Below, one piece after another: positions 51,380-64,000 of a DNA stretch of 64,000 nt (positions are counted from its first letter, which is position 1; every line of letters starts with the position of its first letter). The translations under genes and the position numbers were made by a program. The notes under the pieces were generated by a model. That model was not told the origin of the DNA and made no database searches. It saw only the letters and a program-made list of their open reading frames with translations. The DNA is taken from the NCBI GenBank assembly GCA_035048485.1, contig CM068590.1, positions 15,967,798-16,031,797 of the forward strand, given 5' to 3'. The DNA comes from Pteria penguin. Its lineage: Eukaryota > Mollusca > Bivalvia > Pterioida > Pteriidae.

Positions 51380-52375
51380 AGTTGAAGACACAATATATGC
51401 AGGTTTGACAGCGATATACCCCAGTGAACTGTGAACTGCATGGCTGTTGTCTAGAAACAAATGATCCTTGAAGATTCCGTCTTAGTTAAGGCCATTTAAG
51501 GTAACAGTCCACATTTATCGTTCTAATATGTTTTATATGTATTGACATCATCAGCACAAATGTACCTGTTCAACTTGTTCCAATTCTTTGATAGGTAAAT
51601 ATGATATCTTTTGTCAATTTTGCCATTTTCCACTCTATGGGAGTCATAAACGATGACAGACGTTACCTTGATTGGTAAATACCTCCACAAATCTCTGTGT
51701 CTTTGACAGTTCATTTTATATAAATTTTGGACAGACCTTAAAAACATGCATCTTTAAAAGCATTAATGATAATCTTAGCTGGAGTGAAAGCTGGATATGT
51801 TCCAGAACTAGACACTGTCATATTTGTATTATTTGTGGCATCCATGGCACTCATACTCATTCTACCACTGTGCATGTTACCCGAAACAAAGAAACCAGAT
51901 ATATCCCCTCGACTAGTGCTGTTGAAAATAGATACTGTTACTGTACCGGATCGTAAATTATCCAATGCGTTTGTAAAGTTAAAAGTAAATGTTGTATGTG
52001 GAAGATAAGACACTGGCATGTCAGCTGTAAAAGTTGCACTTGATGCAAAGTTATTGCGACCGGAGATTTGTGAAGGAGATGTTGAGAGGTCAGCACCGAG
52101 ACTTTCACCTCCGGGTTGATATTGGTTGGAAAACAGCAGATGTTTGAATCAATATCGAAGAAGTACCAAACCGTTAATCATTCTCAAAGTCCCAAGACAG
52201 ATACAAAATCGTGTAAGTTTCAAAAAGGAACTGTTGTGAACCCCGAGATACTGAAAAATTCCGAGGTGAGACCAGGTACCCGGTGAGAGTAAGCGTCTCC
52301 TGTTTGCATGCATCACACGTCACAGCAGTGCTTAAGAAACATGTCAAAATCAAGAGTTTTGGTTTCCTAATTGTA

Positions 52376-52789
52376 CATACAGTGAGGTGCAGTCCTAACA
52401 TAACATTATGTTAACGTCGCATTAACATGAAGTTTGCTTTCCTCGTGCGCTCAGGACTGCTGAGCACACGCGTTTGCGTTAACGCAGATTTCCTCGTGAA
52501 CTAAATTTTGAGACTGCGTTAACGCGCTGGACTGCCGCGTTCACGCGCTTGGCTGCCGCGTGAACGTGGCTGACAGCCACGTTCGCTTGCTTACAACTTA
52601 TATAGAGAAGGATTTAAAGGAGAATCGATATATACATTGTATATTTAAATATAAAATCATATTAGTGTGAACAGGTAGATAGATATTTAGAATTAAATAA
52701 AAGGATTACGAGTAAAGGGATAAATTTATAAAAAATATTGAATACAATTTCCGAACATTGAATATAATGAAATTTATTCTTATTTTAAG

Positions 52790-52845
<56 letters not shown>

Positions 52846-53457
52846 TGAATTAATGAAAAGAATAATAATGGTGATAATCATGGTATTCATATATAAAAAA
52901 TAGCTAAATCAAAATAAAAACAATTGTAAATACATAAGTAAGAATAAATACATAAGTAAATTAAAAATAAATAAACAAATAAGAAATAAATACATAATTT
53001 ATCAATTAAAAAATAAATAAATAGAATAGAATTACAATGTAATTTTCCTAGAGTCTTTATAGTATAATCTGACGAAGTTTTTCATAAATACCTGAGTGCA
53101 TGTCTACGCGGTGATTTCCATTATTATATTACATATGAAACCCTTAATGTGGGGTGCCATTTTAATATCACATTTAATGCACGTCTATATGGCAACATTT
53201 GCGGTAATTTAATTAGATTCCTTTTATTTCCTCCATCTGTACCACTGTAAAGAGAATTACAAATGTAATCATGTAAACGCACGACTGGACTGAGCGCACG
53301 AGGGCATAAATCGCGTTAACGCGAATTTCCTCCCGCGTTAACGTAAGGAGCGCACGCGTGTCCGGTCGAGCAGTCCTAGCACGTGTGCTAAAGCAGTCCT
53401 CGTGACCGCTTTTCGCGTTAACGTGAATGTTATGTTAGGACTGCACCCATCTGTATG
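52376..53457. mobile_element. Non-autonomous GC-rich-ended inverted-repeat element
   Basis: The ends mirror each other: GGTGCAGTCCTAACATAACA at the left against TGTTATGTTAGGACTGCACC at the right, probably extending to CATACAG/CTGTATG. Subterminal parts are full of GTTAACGCG-type palindromes; the middle is AT-rich with a TAA microsatellite. It interrupts a sequence that is continuous in unit B (GGTTTCCTAATTAAAAGTAG, near 34860). It has no coding capacity. The target duplication could not be fixed. Confidence 0.85.
52790..52842. repeat. TAA trinucleotide microsatellite
   Basis: About 17 mostly perfect TAA units inside the inverted-repeat element. The relatives at 24140-24190 and 62060-62105 have decayed ATT runs at the same position. 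Confidence 0.95.
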
Positions 53458-54184
53458 AAAGTACAAACTGGTATACAAACATGTTCTACGACTGTATCAG
53501 GAGCTGACCTGGAGATACATTGCGGTGGCCATCGCCACGAAGCGCACTGTAAGTAAGGTGACCTACAACTTGGTGCCCCCCACGAACAAGTTGGTCGAGG
53601 ATCTTCGGTGAAGAAATTTCTAGAAAACCTTCGTTCATACCCCTCTCGATTCCTACGTACCGTGCTATTCCATACCAAATTATGCGTAGGATCATCTGGA
53701 CGGTGACCAAACTGATTTGTATTTGGATATTCCCAGGCTGCTGTCTCATCGATGCGATTTTGAAATTCCTACCAAATGTAATCAATGTAATATGATGCAT
53801 GTAGAATACAGGGTCCATCGTAGCGGAATTTACTTTAAATATAATACCACCCGCCCAAACGTAAACCAGCTCGTGTATGCTCTCCAAAGGTTGAGTCATT
53901 TCACCATTTGACGACATTCTATATTTCCCGCATGCTTATTTTTAAGATATCTGTTTTCATATGGGCATTTTAATTTTTCTCAAAATAAAATCCATTCAGT
54001 TGAGATGTCCTCTAATACATATTTCAAGCTAGTATGTTTTCAACCTAGATTTTCAAGCTAGCTATTTCAAGCTAGATCTCATATCTGAAAAGTAATATTC
54101 TAATTCAGTTTATTTATGAAACATTTGAATTTTATTATTAATGAGCAAAAAGAATCATGATGAGCATTTACAAAAACAGTTTTT

Positions 54185-54272
54185 AGTGAGGGGTGTTGTG
54201 GTGTTACATTTTGTGTTTTTGTAATTTTCTTCTTTTCGGGGGGGGGGGGGGTTGTTATATTTTGTGTTTTGT

Positions 54273-54326
<54 letters not shown>

Positions 54327-54432
54327 GGTTTTTTTTTTGGGGGGGGGTGTTTTTGTTTTGTTTTTGTTTTTGTTTTTTGTTGTTTTTTTTTTTTTGTTTT
54401 TTTTTTTTTTTTTTTTTTTTGAGGGGCGGGTT
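54185..54432. repeat. G/T-only low-complexity tract, unit C
   Basis: Long T homopolymers with G runs, dissimilar in exact length from unit B. All-Phe/Gly or all-Lys frames across it are meaningless. Confidence 0.9.
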
Positions 54433-55146
54433 GCGTTTACACAATGAAGCTTTACAAGATGATTAAATGCATATCAAAGAATAGTAAGATATTTTCACTA
54501 TTTTCCCCGTAATTGAGGATATTCTTCTTTATTTACTGCTTGGTGACGTAATGCTTAACATACAATAATTTCTGTTGTATACACATTTCTGTATATCCTG
54601 TATTTCTGATGTGTATCCTTGAAAAACACATCTTGTTCTAAGTATTGCTTACAAATTCGGTTATTCCTGGTTTAGATGTCAAACGTGCCAACTCATACAA
54701 GCTCTGATCGACTAGCACCGCATGTTATTTACTTAATCTTAGAAATCCAGATATTTGCAACCTGACCATTCCTTTCTTAGCCATGCGTGCTAAAACATAA
54801 ATAAGTGAAGAACAACGTGTAGGAAAGTATGAAAAAGAAATGACTCACACTGGACATCAATTCTGAAGGACCGGCTTCATTTCCGGCTGAGGCATGGAAC
54901 TGTTGCCAAGTATTTGCAAGTGCGCTACAGTTTCTATGACTATTTAATGTTTATTTTGCTTGGAACGAGCAACTTACTCCAAACGGCAAATCGTATAAAC
55001 AATAAGGCAGGTTATCTATCATTTGATTTAGTCTCCTGTTATTTTAACCTCTAATAATGAAAATTAACCAAGAATGTCATCAAGAATTACAGATGTAGAT
55101 AGCGTGTATGATGGCGCAGTCACCTTTCAGCTATACCAAAATATGC

Positions 55147-55310
55147 CAGTAGCAGATCCAGTATTTCCGTAAAAAAAAGGGGGGGGGGGCACATGTGTAT
55201 TAGCCAAACTAATCCACCATATTTGGTGCGAAATCGGTAATTTTACTAGTAACTATGTGACGGAAGTGGACGGAGGGGTGGGGTGGGGGGACGGTCCCAC
55301 TCCTCCACTG
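55147..55310. mobile_element. MITE-like element, unit C
   Basis: CAGTAGCAGATCCAG at the left, CCACTG at the right; a decayed counterpart of 7991-8139. Confidence 0.45.
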
Positions 55311-55570
55311 CATGCATCAATCATTAACTTAATTTCATTATAGTTGTAGTATATAATAATAAAACATAACCATGGGGAATATTTTAGTAATTTGTAACAC
55401 ATGTGACAGGTTCTGTGCCTAATTCAATTTTTTGTCTATAACTCCAATTGCTTATTCATTCCGGATGTCAGAACCAAACCCTCCGGGTAGTTTTATCAAA
55501 TATTTTGCTTCTCATCAGCAGACCTTTTAAGTAGAAGGTCTTTGTTAGCTTAGCAGAGAAAATACATTGT

Positions 55571-55636
55571 TATATTATATTATATTATATTATATTATAT
55601 TATATTATATTATATTATATTATATTATATTATATC
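55571..55636. repeat. TATTA microsatellite, unit C
   Basis: About 13 uninterrupted 5-bp units, at the locus equivalent to 8385-8467. Confidence 0.95.
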
Positions 55637-58600
55637 AGCAATCATAACAGTAATTTACAAAAACTATAGTTAGTGTCTATAAGGGATAGGCAACTCCCAC
55701 CCATCCCCAACTAGAATGTCTTTTTATCAGATAAATCAGGCGTATTGTGGCGAAGAATAACCGCGTTTGATTTCCATCGCCTGTTTTTCAATGTTCTATT
55801 GTCCATAATTTCCAGGAAAAAAAACCTTTGAAATGAAGGTCCCTCCCTCATTATAGAGAATATTATTTTATCATATACTTACAGGTGTTAATCAACATTA
55901 TCTGGAGAAGCCAGGATTTATCAGGACTCTCGAATAATAAATCCTGTTATGGTGACAAAATATCCAGCATATCTATGTAATTTTTAACATTTTATTGCGT
56001 TTATTTAAGATTCTTTTATTTTCTTATTAATTTCCCCTGGATTCCTAATTTTTTTCTGGTGAATACATTTGTATTTTCATCATGCAGAAGATGGTATAAT
56101 ACATTTCTTTTTTTTTTCAAGAGAAGAATAATGAAAGTAAACTACAAGTGAAGATATTTTTTTTTCTCAGTTTTTTTTTTTCAGTTTCTGTATTGTATAA
56201 AGAGTGAAAATTCACAAGAGATTTATTTATTTGACTCTTTCATGGAAAAGTGCTTAATACGCTTGGGAAATACTGTAAAGTGCAAAACACAAAGTGGTAT
56301 TAGATCTATCACTTCAAAATTATACGGTTATCAAAGATTTGATGATAAAAGTACACGTGATGATTCCGGTAAGCAACAGGTGTAACCATGTGCTCATTTT
56401 CATATAGACCAAAACATAAACACCTTCAGCTACATTATATAAATGTATTTCGAAGTTTAACATAATATAAAATTTTTATGTGAAACAGCATATGTTCATG
56501 ACTAAAATATTTTCTGAAACTGAATCTTTCAAACATTCAAAATCAATAGGAAAGTATGTATGTTCCTCCAGCTATACATTCTTTTACACTTAGTAATAAT
56601 TTCATCTGTCAACGACCGAAGCCAATATGATTTTGGAAACCTTTATTATTTGTAAACTTCAAATTTTAAATTTAAAATTGACAGACAACAAAGCGTTGCT
56701 GAACATGAAAAACAAAACTTTCGTAAATTTTGTTGTAAACAATAAATAGAAGCCCATCAATAATGGTACATTGGGCCATAGTGACGTCACAATGACGTCA
56801 TGTTCTGTTTTGGCGAGTTTTCTGCTACATTAGATAATTGTGTATTGCGCTAACACATGATATAGTAGTGCAATATGTGTACAAGCATCAAATCTAAAAT
56901 TACTTTTGAAATACGCTTAGTGGCCATGGAGATATGACTTTGCTCAAGGTCATGTCACACTTTCCAATTATGGGTATCCATTATGACATAGTATCTATGA
57001 AGTACCATTACATTAGGATAAAAAAATATTTGTAGTCTGGAAAAGATTTTGATAAAACTAAGCCTTAGATTTATGGTGATTTTTAAAGTTTAATCACGGA
57101 ATATATTTAGAATCAGTACCGATGTGTATTATCACATGAGTAATAGCCAAACTACTAAGTCATATTTGGTGTTTAATCTGCATTTTTTTACCAGTAAATA
57201 TGTGATAAAAATGGGGGGAAAGGGGGGGGGGGGCGTTCTAAGTTCGCCACTGCATGCAATAATCTTTAATTCAATTTAATTATACTTGTAGTATTTAAGA
57301 ATAAAACATAACCTTGGGGAATATTTTAGTAATATGTAACACATTTTACGTGTGACAGGTTTTCTGACTAATTCCGTTTTTGTCTATGATTCAATTCGCT
57401 TATTCCTTCCGGAAGTGGGTACGAAACTCTCCTTGTAATTTTATCAAATTATCTGCTTCTGATCAAAAGCTTTTTAAATAGAAGATCTTGGTTAGATAAG
57501 CAAAGAAATTATATCATATTATAATAAATATTATACTAACAATCATACCAGTATTTTACAGAAACTGTAGTTAGTGTCTAATGGGGACAGACAACTTCAA
57601 CTCTCCCCCCACTGGAATGTCTATTTAACAGATATATCTGTCTTTAACAGATCCCAGCGTCTGATTATTTTTCGTACAATTCTCTTTCTGTAATTAATTT
57701 GGGTCAGTTTCTCTCGCTTTGAGCTTGTCCAACATGAGGAGATGTTTAAAACCGGAAACGCCAATTTCTATGCCATTTCCAGAACGATTGCTGCGTGTGT
57801 CCAATCAGATCCCCCTCCTTAATTATAAAATGACGATTGAAACTTACTCCTAGCAACACTATGGTAACAAATCATTATTGCAAAATATGAATCTGGGACA
57901 GGCGTACTGTTGCAAAAATCACAGGGTTTGATTTCCACCTCCTGTTTTTCGATGTTCTATTGTCCATAATGTCCAGATGAGACCTTTAAAATAGAGTTCC
58001 CTGCCTCAATATAGCGATGATTATTTTACCATATACTTAGGTGTTAAGCAACGTTCTGTTTTCAAATGTTTATTTTTATAAGTGCAACAACCTTCTTTGA
58101 CAGTGATCAAGTCAGTTGCGGAAACTAAGATAATATCTCAAATCGAATGAGTTCTGAATAAAAGACTATTTAGCGCTAAGTTCAATATCGTATATATTAA
58201 AACATATTCTGAATTTTATCTACTTACAAAGCAGTATTAATACTATTTTCTATGTAGTACGCCCGACCCGTATGTACACAATATCTATCTAACGTGTCAA
58301 CATTATCATTAATTTTAGGGATGCTTTGCAGATTCTCTTTAAAATGCAGGTTTGACCATAAAGACCCATCAGGATATTGAACCTCCACTACATAATAGAG
58401 ACTAAGTGATATTGTTATACATACCTAGTCACCTGTATATTCATTGATTACCACCGGCTCCACAGGCCTCTAATCAATTCGCATAAAAATTGAAACAAAA
58501 CGAAAAACAATATGCATTTCAAGAGTGTATGATAAACTACATGCCCTGAAATTTAACTTTATTATAATGTCAGTTTAGTGGTGATGTAGTTTAAAGGGCT

Positions 58601-61350
58601 ATCTAATTCACGATGAAATAAAAAGTAAGAACATGGGTTATGGATAAATGTACATCATTTGTGATTTAACATAAATAAACTGTGTATTATCAGAATATAA
58701 CCTGGGTATATTATACACAAGCAAGCTATGACCTAAATGTGTCTCATAATGTTGTACATCAGGTTGGACAATGAAATATTTGGTCGCACCCCATCCAGAC
58801 GACAACATGTACATCATGTACTTGCTATTGCGGCTGTAGATGTCATCTAGATTAGGCCCTTGAACTGAAGTTGATCTAACAATTTGAATACTTCAAATAC
58901 CCATATATACATTTCTTATACATGTTCTTACGTTTAACTTGATACCTATCTCAAATTGGGGATTTCCTCTATGCATATTCTTATTTACATGTTTAATTAT
59001 TCGTTTAATTTTATGTACATTTTTATTATATTTAGATATTTATTTGAATGACAAGATTCTTCAGTTTTAAATGCCATTGAAACAGATATTGGAATTCAAT
59101 TAATTGAGTTGATTACTGATTCGATATCAAAAAGCATGGATTTTGATTTATGATTTCAGCATATATGTTACTGTCCTCTTCATGAAGAGTCCTTTTTATG
59201 AATTTTCTTGTTTCTGCCTATTAGTTAGGCTGGAGTTTTAAGAGTTTTCATCATGAACATAATTTATTATGAATGTAGTTGTGGTGTTGTTACCATGGTT
59301 ATATCTTAAATCGATATAAAACACAGCAAACAGAAAACCATCACACATGCCATTTCATTAACAGTTCACTCTTTCTGCTCTTCATCTGCTTTATTCCTAA
59401 CATTCCTTTAATCTTCGCAGATAATTTGCAAACAATTATTTAATTCTTTTAAAAACATCAATGTTGAAAGATTTTGTCAATATTATAAATGCAATAAATA
59501 TCATTTTATACCATGTGACTTTATTTGCATTACATTCAAACAATTTCAAAACAGTAATATTTCCAAATATTCATATTCTCTAGTAAACTTTTATTTTTCT
59601 TTCTATTAGAGAATAATAGATCCTCTCATGGTAACAAAATATCCGGCATATCCGTGTAATTTCTAACATTTTATTGCGTTTATTTAAGATTCATCTCTTT
59701 GCTTATTAATTTCCCCTGGATTTCTAATTCTTTTCTCGTGAATACATTTGTATTTTCATCATACAGAAGATAGTACTATACATTTCTTTTTTTTTATCAA
59801 GAAAAGAATACTCAGAGTAAAATATATTTCTGAAAAAAAAAATAAAAAACTCACAGAAGCCTTATTAGTTTGACTCTTTTATGGAAAGGTGCTTAATAGG
59901 CATTGGTAAGAGCTTACTGTAAAGTGCAGACCGCAAAGTGCTTTTAGATCTATCACTTAAGACTCAAAGACTTGATGATAAAGTACACTTAATGACTCCG
60001 GTAAGCAACAGATGTGACCATGTGCTCATTTTAATATAGGTCAAAATATAAATACCTCACATAAATCGTATAAATTTATTGAGAAGTTTAACATTATGTA
60101 AATATTTTATGTGAAACAGCATATGTACATGACTTAAATATTTCAAATATTTAAAATCAATAGGATAGTATGTATGTTCCTCCAGCTATACATTCTATTA
60201 AACTTAGTGGTAATTTACTCTGTCAACGACCGAAACCGATATGATTTTGGAAATTAGTATACTTGTAAACTTCAAATTTCAAATTTAAAAGGGACAGACA
60301 TTATAGCGTTGCTGAACATGAGAAACTTTCGTTAATTTTGTTGTAAACAATAAATAGAAGCCTATCAATAATATATTTAGCTGTGCCAACTTACAATTGT
60401 GTATAAATACTGGGATTGAATTGCTGAATAATGTAATTTTACAAGAAATGGCATAACTGAATTGAATTGAAACTTTATTGGTATTATGAAATCTAGAAAT
60501 AAGGCTCAGCAAGAGGCATTTCAAATAGATATAGAACAATCTTTATATGAAATTACACAACAAATGGCGTTGAGAAAAAGGTTGCACTAAAACTTTTTTC
60601 TTCGCATGTTGATTGTTTATCCCGCTTCATAAATACATACATTGGGCCATAAAGACCTTGCTCAAGGTCATGATACACCTTTCAGTTATGGGTATCCATT
60701 ATGACATAGTATTTGTGAAGTACCATTAGATTAGGATACATAATTACCATTGAATAACAGTCTGGAAGGGATATTGATAAAACTAAGCCCTTTCTGTTAA
60801 AAACAATTAATAAAGTTTAAGCATATAATATATTTCGAAACAGTGCCGATGCACTGGCAATGTGACTGGTGATACCATCAGGAAATCCGTACATCGGAGG
60901 TTGTATGAATTCAGTGTTAAAAACTATAACATGTGATATATATCAGTTAAATATATTGTAAAATTTATGGCACTTGAATAATGCGTAAGAAAGCGCCCTA
61001 TTTGCAGTCTGAACTCAATTTTTAATCAAATCAACGGCTAATTTTAAATCGTGAAACGTGTAATAGAACCAACATGAACTTTTGTCCATAAACGTAGGTT
61101 TTGTCGTTATTTAACTCGTGATTATAAAAATGTACTACATTGACCTGTCGTAGTAACAGATGAAAATAACGTGTAAGTTTGCACTTGCTTATTTAGCCCA
61201 AAGCATGAAACATTGCTCATCCAATTGCATTGTAATTATAGTGCATGTAGAAGAATTTCTTTATAAATATGCAGAACACTTGCATTTGAAACAACCTATG
61301 TTCATCAACACCTTATTCGCCTAATCTTAGTCATTTTAGGAATCAAGAGA

Positions 61351-63956
61351 ATGTCCGCCGTGGTGTTTAAACTACAGGTAAGCTCTAGTTGTTACTGGTG
61401 CTGAATCTTTGTCTTTATCACTTCTGTATATGGTTTGAGCTTCTATTTTGAAAAGAGGCACTACAATATGTCTCTAACATGTTTGAAATCTATTTATTGC
61501 ATGTTTTATGGTAGCTTTGCACTAATAAGAGATCATTTGTTGAGATGTAGATTTCTTTTTTTAAATGTACAGATGAGTGCAGCCCTAACAAAAGTGATAG
61601 TATACACGTTAACGTGAAAAGTGGTCACGATGATTGCTTTAGGACACGCGCTAGGACCACTTGACCAGACGAAAACAATTCGCGGTATTATTAGTTATTC
61701 CGATGTGCGCTAGGTCCAGTCGCGTGTTCCCGTGTTTGATTTTTCTGTGTTGTAGTACGGATGAAGAAAATAAAATGCATTAAATTAAATTAACGAGAAA
61801 GTCCCCATATATGCGTGAATACATGAATTTATAATTAAATATAGGTTTTTTATAACAAAAATTAGAACAGATAATAAAACAAATGAAATCACCATGTCGA
61901 TATGCAGTAAGGTATTACAGTTAAACTTCTTTTTTTTTCAGTTTATACTATCGCGTTATCACTCTTTAAAATTTGTTTTATTTATATATCAATTTACTAA
62001 TGAATATATGTATTTATTTACGTATTATCTGTTTATAACTTTATTTTTTAATTCTTATATTATTATTATCATTATCATCGTCATCATTATTTTCATTATT
62101 ATTAGCTCATTTATACGTTCATGTATTTAGATATACAATATATATAGCAATCTTCCTTCAAGTTCTTCTATATGTAAATGTAAATATTAGTTCAACCTAT
62201 AAGCATATGAACGTGGCTGTCAAGAGCCTCCGTGCGACAGACAAATCTGTTATTTTTGCTTATCATGACTATTTACCGATGGATACTTAGAGGATAAACG
62301 TACGTATTTGATTGTTTTCGACCATTATACATGTACTGTGGAAACACAGCCAGGAAAACAGTGCTTTTAACGGTATAGCTACGGTATACCTGTCGGAAAC
62401 AATCAAACACAGTACGTTTATAATTTATTGTAACAAAAAATCGTGGTTTTTTTCCCTCCTTGAAATTGTCCCAAAATTCCTCGTTACTAGAGACGGATAG
62501 AGCAATGTTTAAAATTCTTCCAAGAAACGAATTGATATATAGTGCACTGACATTCATATTCTTAAATTTTTATGATTAAATTATCAATCACAAATTAATT
62601 CATACATGAGTGACTTGACGTCGCACTGTAAACAGCTGAACACGCAGTTTTGCTGCGGTGCGGCAAGATGAAAGGATGCTTGGAAACATGTTGAATGGTG
62701 GTACGTTATGTACGTTGTCAGTTTTGTTGGTTCGACTTGATTGTAATAAATGTGCACGTGAATGGTAGAACTTGCAAATCGTCCATGATACGAGACTTAA
62801 GATGGACGTTGAGAACACTGAACGAACTTGTAATAGACTCTATTTTTACTAGTGGGAGTTAGTGGCAATGTTGACAAAGACGCACAATGTAGTTAGACAT
62901 CTGAGGACGGTATATTGTGGTTAGACATGTCTGAACGCTAACGTGTGGACCAATCAGAATTGTCAAAACCAAACAAGTGAATTAGAAAATGGTATTACCC
63001 TTACCATCCCTTTTGACTACGAATTATACTAGCTAGATAATATCATAGCATCACGGCAGGTGTAACCAGGCAGCATGAGATGCTTCCTCCTCCATGGCGT
63101 CTGATCCTACCTGTCCTCACGGACATCTCTATATATCTCGTCTAGTAGATTTGATGTTTCTTATTAACTACCGCTCGGTATATCATCACATTCCTTTCCA
63201 TTATGAGCAAGATATACAATATTTTGAAACACTAGAACGTAAATACAGACACTCCAATGCGCAAATGTGGATGATTAATAAATATGTCCATTGAACTATT
63301 GGTTAAAATTCTTTAATGTTAGAAATATATCCGCCCCGTTTTGAATTCGCCCTCCAATCAGAGGGCGAAAAGGCTGAAAATAAATCGAGGGCAAAATTTT
63401 CCCTGTAGACAGTATCGCTGTCATGATTACTCATTCAAGAAATTAAGGAGAGATCAGTTTAAAATAATGTAATCGGATTCGTTGTTTCTTATGGTTTAAA
63501 AGCTTGAAAATTTTTAATAGATCTACTACAACATTTGTTGAAAATTAAAGCCTACAAAATAGTTATCGAAAATAGACTTTTAAACACACCGATGAGACAT
63601 AATTTGTCGAAATGCGCATATGGTGCACCAAATTAAAAACAAAAGTATTTATGATACTATATATATTAGACTACTATCCATAACCTGCATAATGTGGTTA
63701 GTGAAATAGCATGTTTATTCGTTTAGTAAGCGTGACCATGATATAACATGACAAAAAGTACCAATCATAAAAATGATTTTCTTCTGTTTAATTTAGATGA
63801 CGCTTGCATTTCTGATTTTGGTTTTACCCTTCGATGTGTCTGGAGAGAACAGTTGTGCTGAATTATCTGCATTCAGGAGACAATTGCAAGAGATGCGTAA
63901 TAATATCCATACAGTGCAAAATGACATTGTAACGTTGAAGACTCAGAGTGTACAAG
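61351..63956 (+). CDS. Short-chain collagen C4-like secreted protein, copy D (first two exons, runs off the window)
   Basis: Exon 2 at 63797-63956 has the same 160-base length and phase as in B and C and codes MTLAFLILVLPFDVSG, ENSCAELSAFRRQLQEM and onward. In exon 1 the ATG used by B and C is GTG (61363-61365). A base change upstream creates ATG at 61351, in frame, giving MSAVVFKLQ (61351-61377) before the GTAAGC donor. Exon 2 also starts with ATG where B and C have ACG. The signal peptide is thus kept by either start. Exons 3-5 lie beyond the window. Confidence 0.75.
61570..62250. mobile_element. Old GC-rich inverted-repeat element in intron 1, copy D
   Basis: CAGATGAGTGCAGCCCTAAC, ACGTTAACGTGAAAAGTGG, GGACACGCGCTAGGACC, an ATT run, and GAACGTGGCTGTCAAGAG. 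It is closer to the element at 52376-53457 than the copy B version is. Confidence 0.7.
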
Positions 63957-64000
63957 GTATTATAAATCAGTTTAATGGGATATCATATTGATATTTCTGA

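Larger units (their letters stand above)
51380..53917 (-). pseudogene. Molluscan tyrosinase relic C, split by a transposon
   Basis: The CuB part (53917-53481) reads MTQPLESIHELVYVWAGG, ATMDPVFYMHHI, then -1 shift, IDYIW, stop TAG, EFQNRIDETAAWEYPNTNQF, and DPRPTCSWGAPSCRSPYLQC. The HH pair is kept, but the second CuB histidine is Tyr as in A and B. A 1.08-kb inverted-repeat element sits in the following intron. The Ser/Thr-rich segment lies at about 52130-51738 (SYLPHTTFTFNFTNALDNLR, RGDISGFFVSGNMHSGRMS). The C-terminal piece (about 51460-51380) keeps FLDNSHAVHSSLGYIAVKPA, then is replaced by unrelated sequence. It is a nonfunctional duplicate. Confidence 0.85.
53918..61350. repeat. Spacer of unit C with duplicated blocks
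   Basis: Paralog of 35333-42294. Landmarks are CAAGCTAG repeats at about 54030-54085, paired ~3-kb blocks from about 55790 and 57900, and an unoccupied Ginger1 target site at about 57745-57760 with one CCGG. No gene was found. Confidence 0.6.
42295..61362. repeat. Tandem duplication unit (C exon 1 to D exon 1), ~19.1 kb
   Basis: Collinear with 23400-42294, with differences from the 1.08-kb insertion in the tyrosinase relic, the deletion in intron 1 and variable low-complexity tracts. Confidence 0.85.

Overview
The window is AT-rich, intron-bearing animal DNA, most likely from a bivalve or other mollusc. Three things point that way: exons for small secreted proteins of the 'short-chain collagen C4-like' type that is abundant in bivalve genomes, relics of a shell-type molluscan tyrosinase gene, and the repeat content (a Ginger1-type transposon, a tRNA-derived SINE, and dispersed repeats with TGACCTTTGACC-like motifs). 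The species cannot be named from sequence alone.

The window is a tandem segmental duplication of about 19 kb per unit. Each unit carries, on the + strand, a five-exon gene for a 234-residue secreted cysteine-rich protein, followed on the - strand by a broken tyrosinase gene, then a long spacer that itself holds a roughly 3-kb block in direct duplicate. Copy A is represented by its last exon (660-901). Copy B (23400-30780) and copy C (42295-48930) are complete and intact. Copy D (61351-63956 and beyond) runs off the right edge after two exons. All internal introns are phase 1, and every splice junction inspected has GT/AG ends. Intron 4 of each copy holds a 43-bp minisatellite. The tyrosinase relics (3760-5176, 33777-35332, 51380-53917) share a frameshift, a stop codon and a substituted copper-ligand histidine, so the gene was probably dead before the locus was duplicated.

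The spacer of the first unit is interrupted by a 7,478-bp DNA transposon (8696-16173). It has 56-bp terminal inverted repeats starting TGTTA, a 4-bp CCGG target duplication, and two uninterrupted paralogous target sites elsewhere in the window. It encodes a gypsy-integrase-like transposase fused to a charged repeat linker and a C-terminal OTU cysteine-protease domain. Two in-frame stops near the N-terminus suggest this copy no longer makes the full protein. Its ends are arrays of palindromes.

Other mobile sequences are a 1.08-kb GC-rich inverted-repeat element inside tyrosinase relic C with older relatives in intron 1 of copies B, C and D, a tRNA-derived SINE at 32529-32699, small MITE-like elements, and a dispersed repeat of about 230 bp whose internal 43 bp matches the minisatellite unit. 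Most of the remaining sequence is duplicated noncoding spacer.
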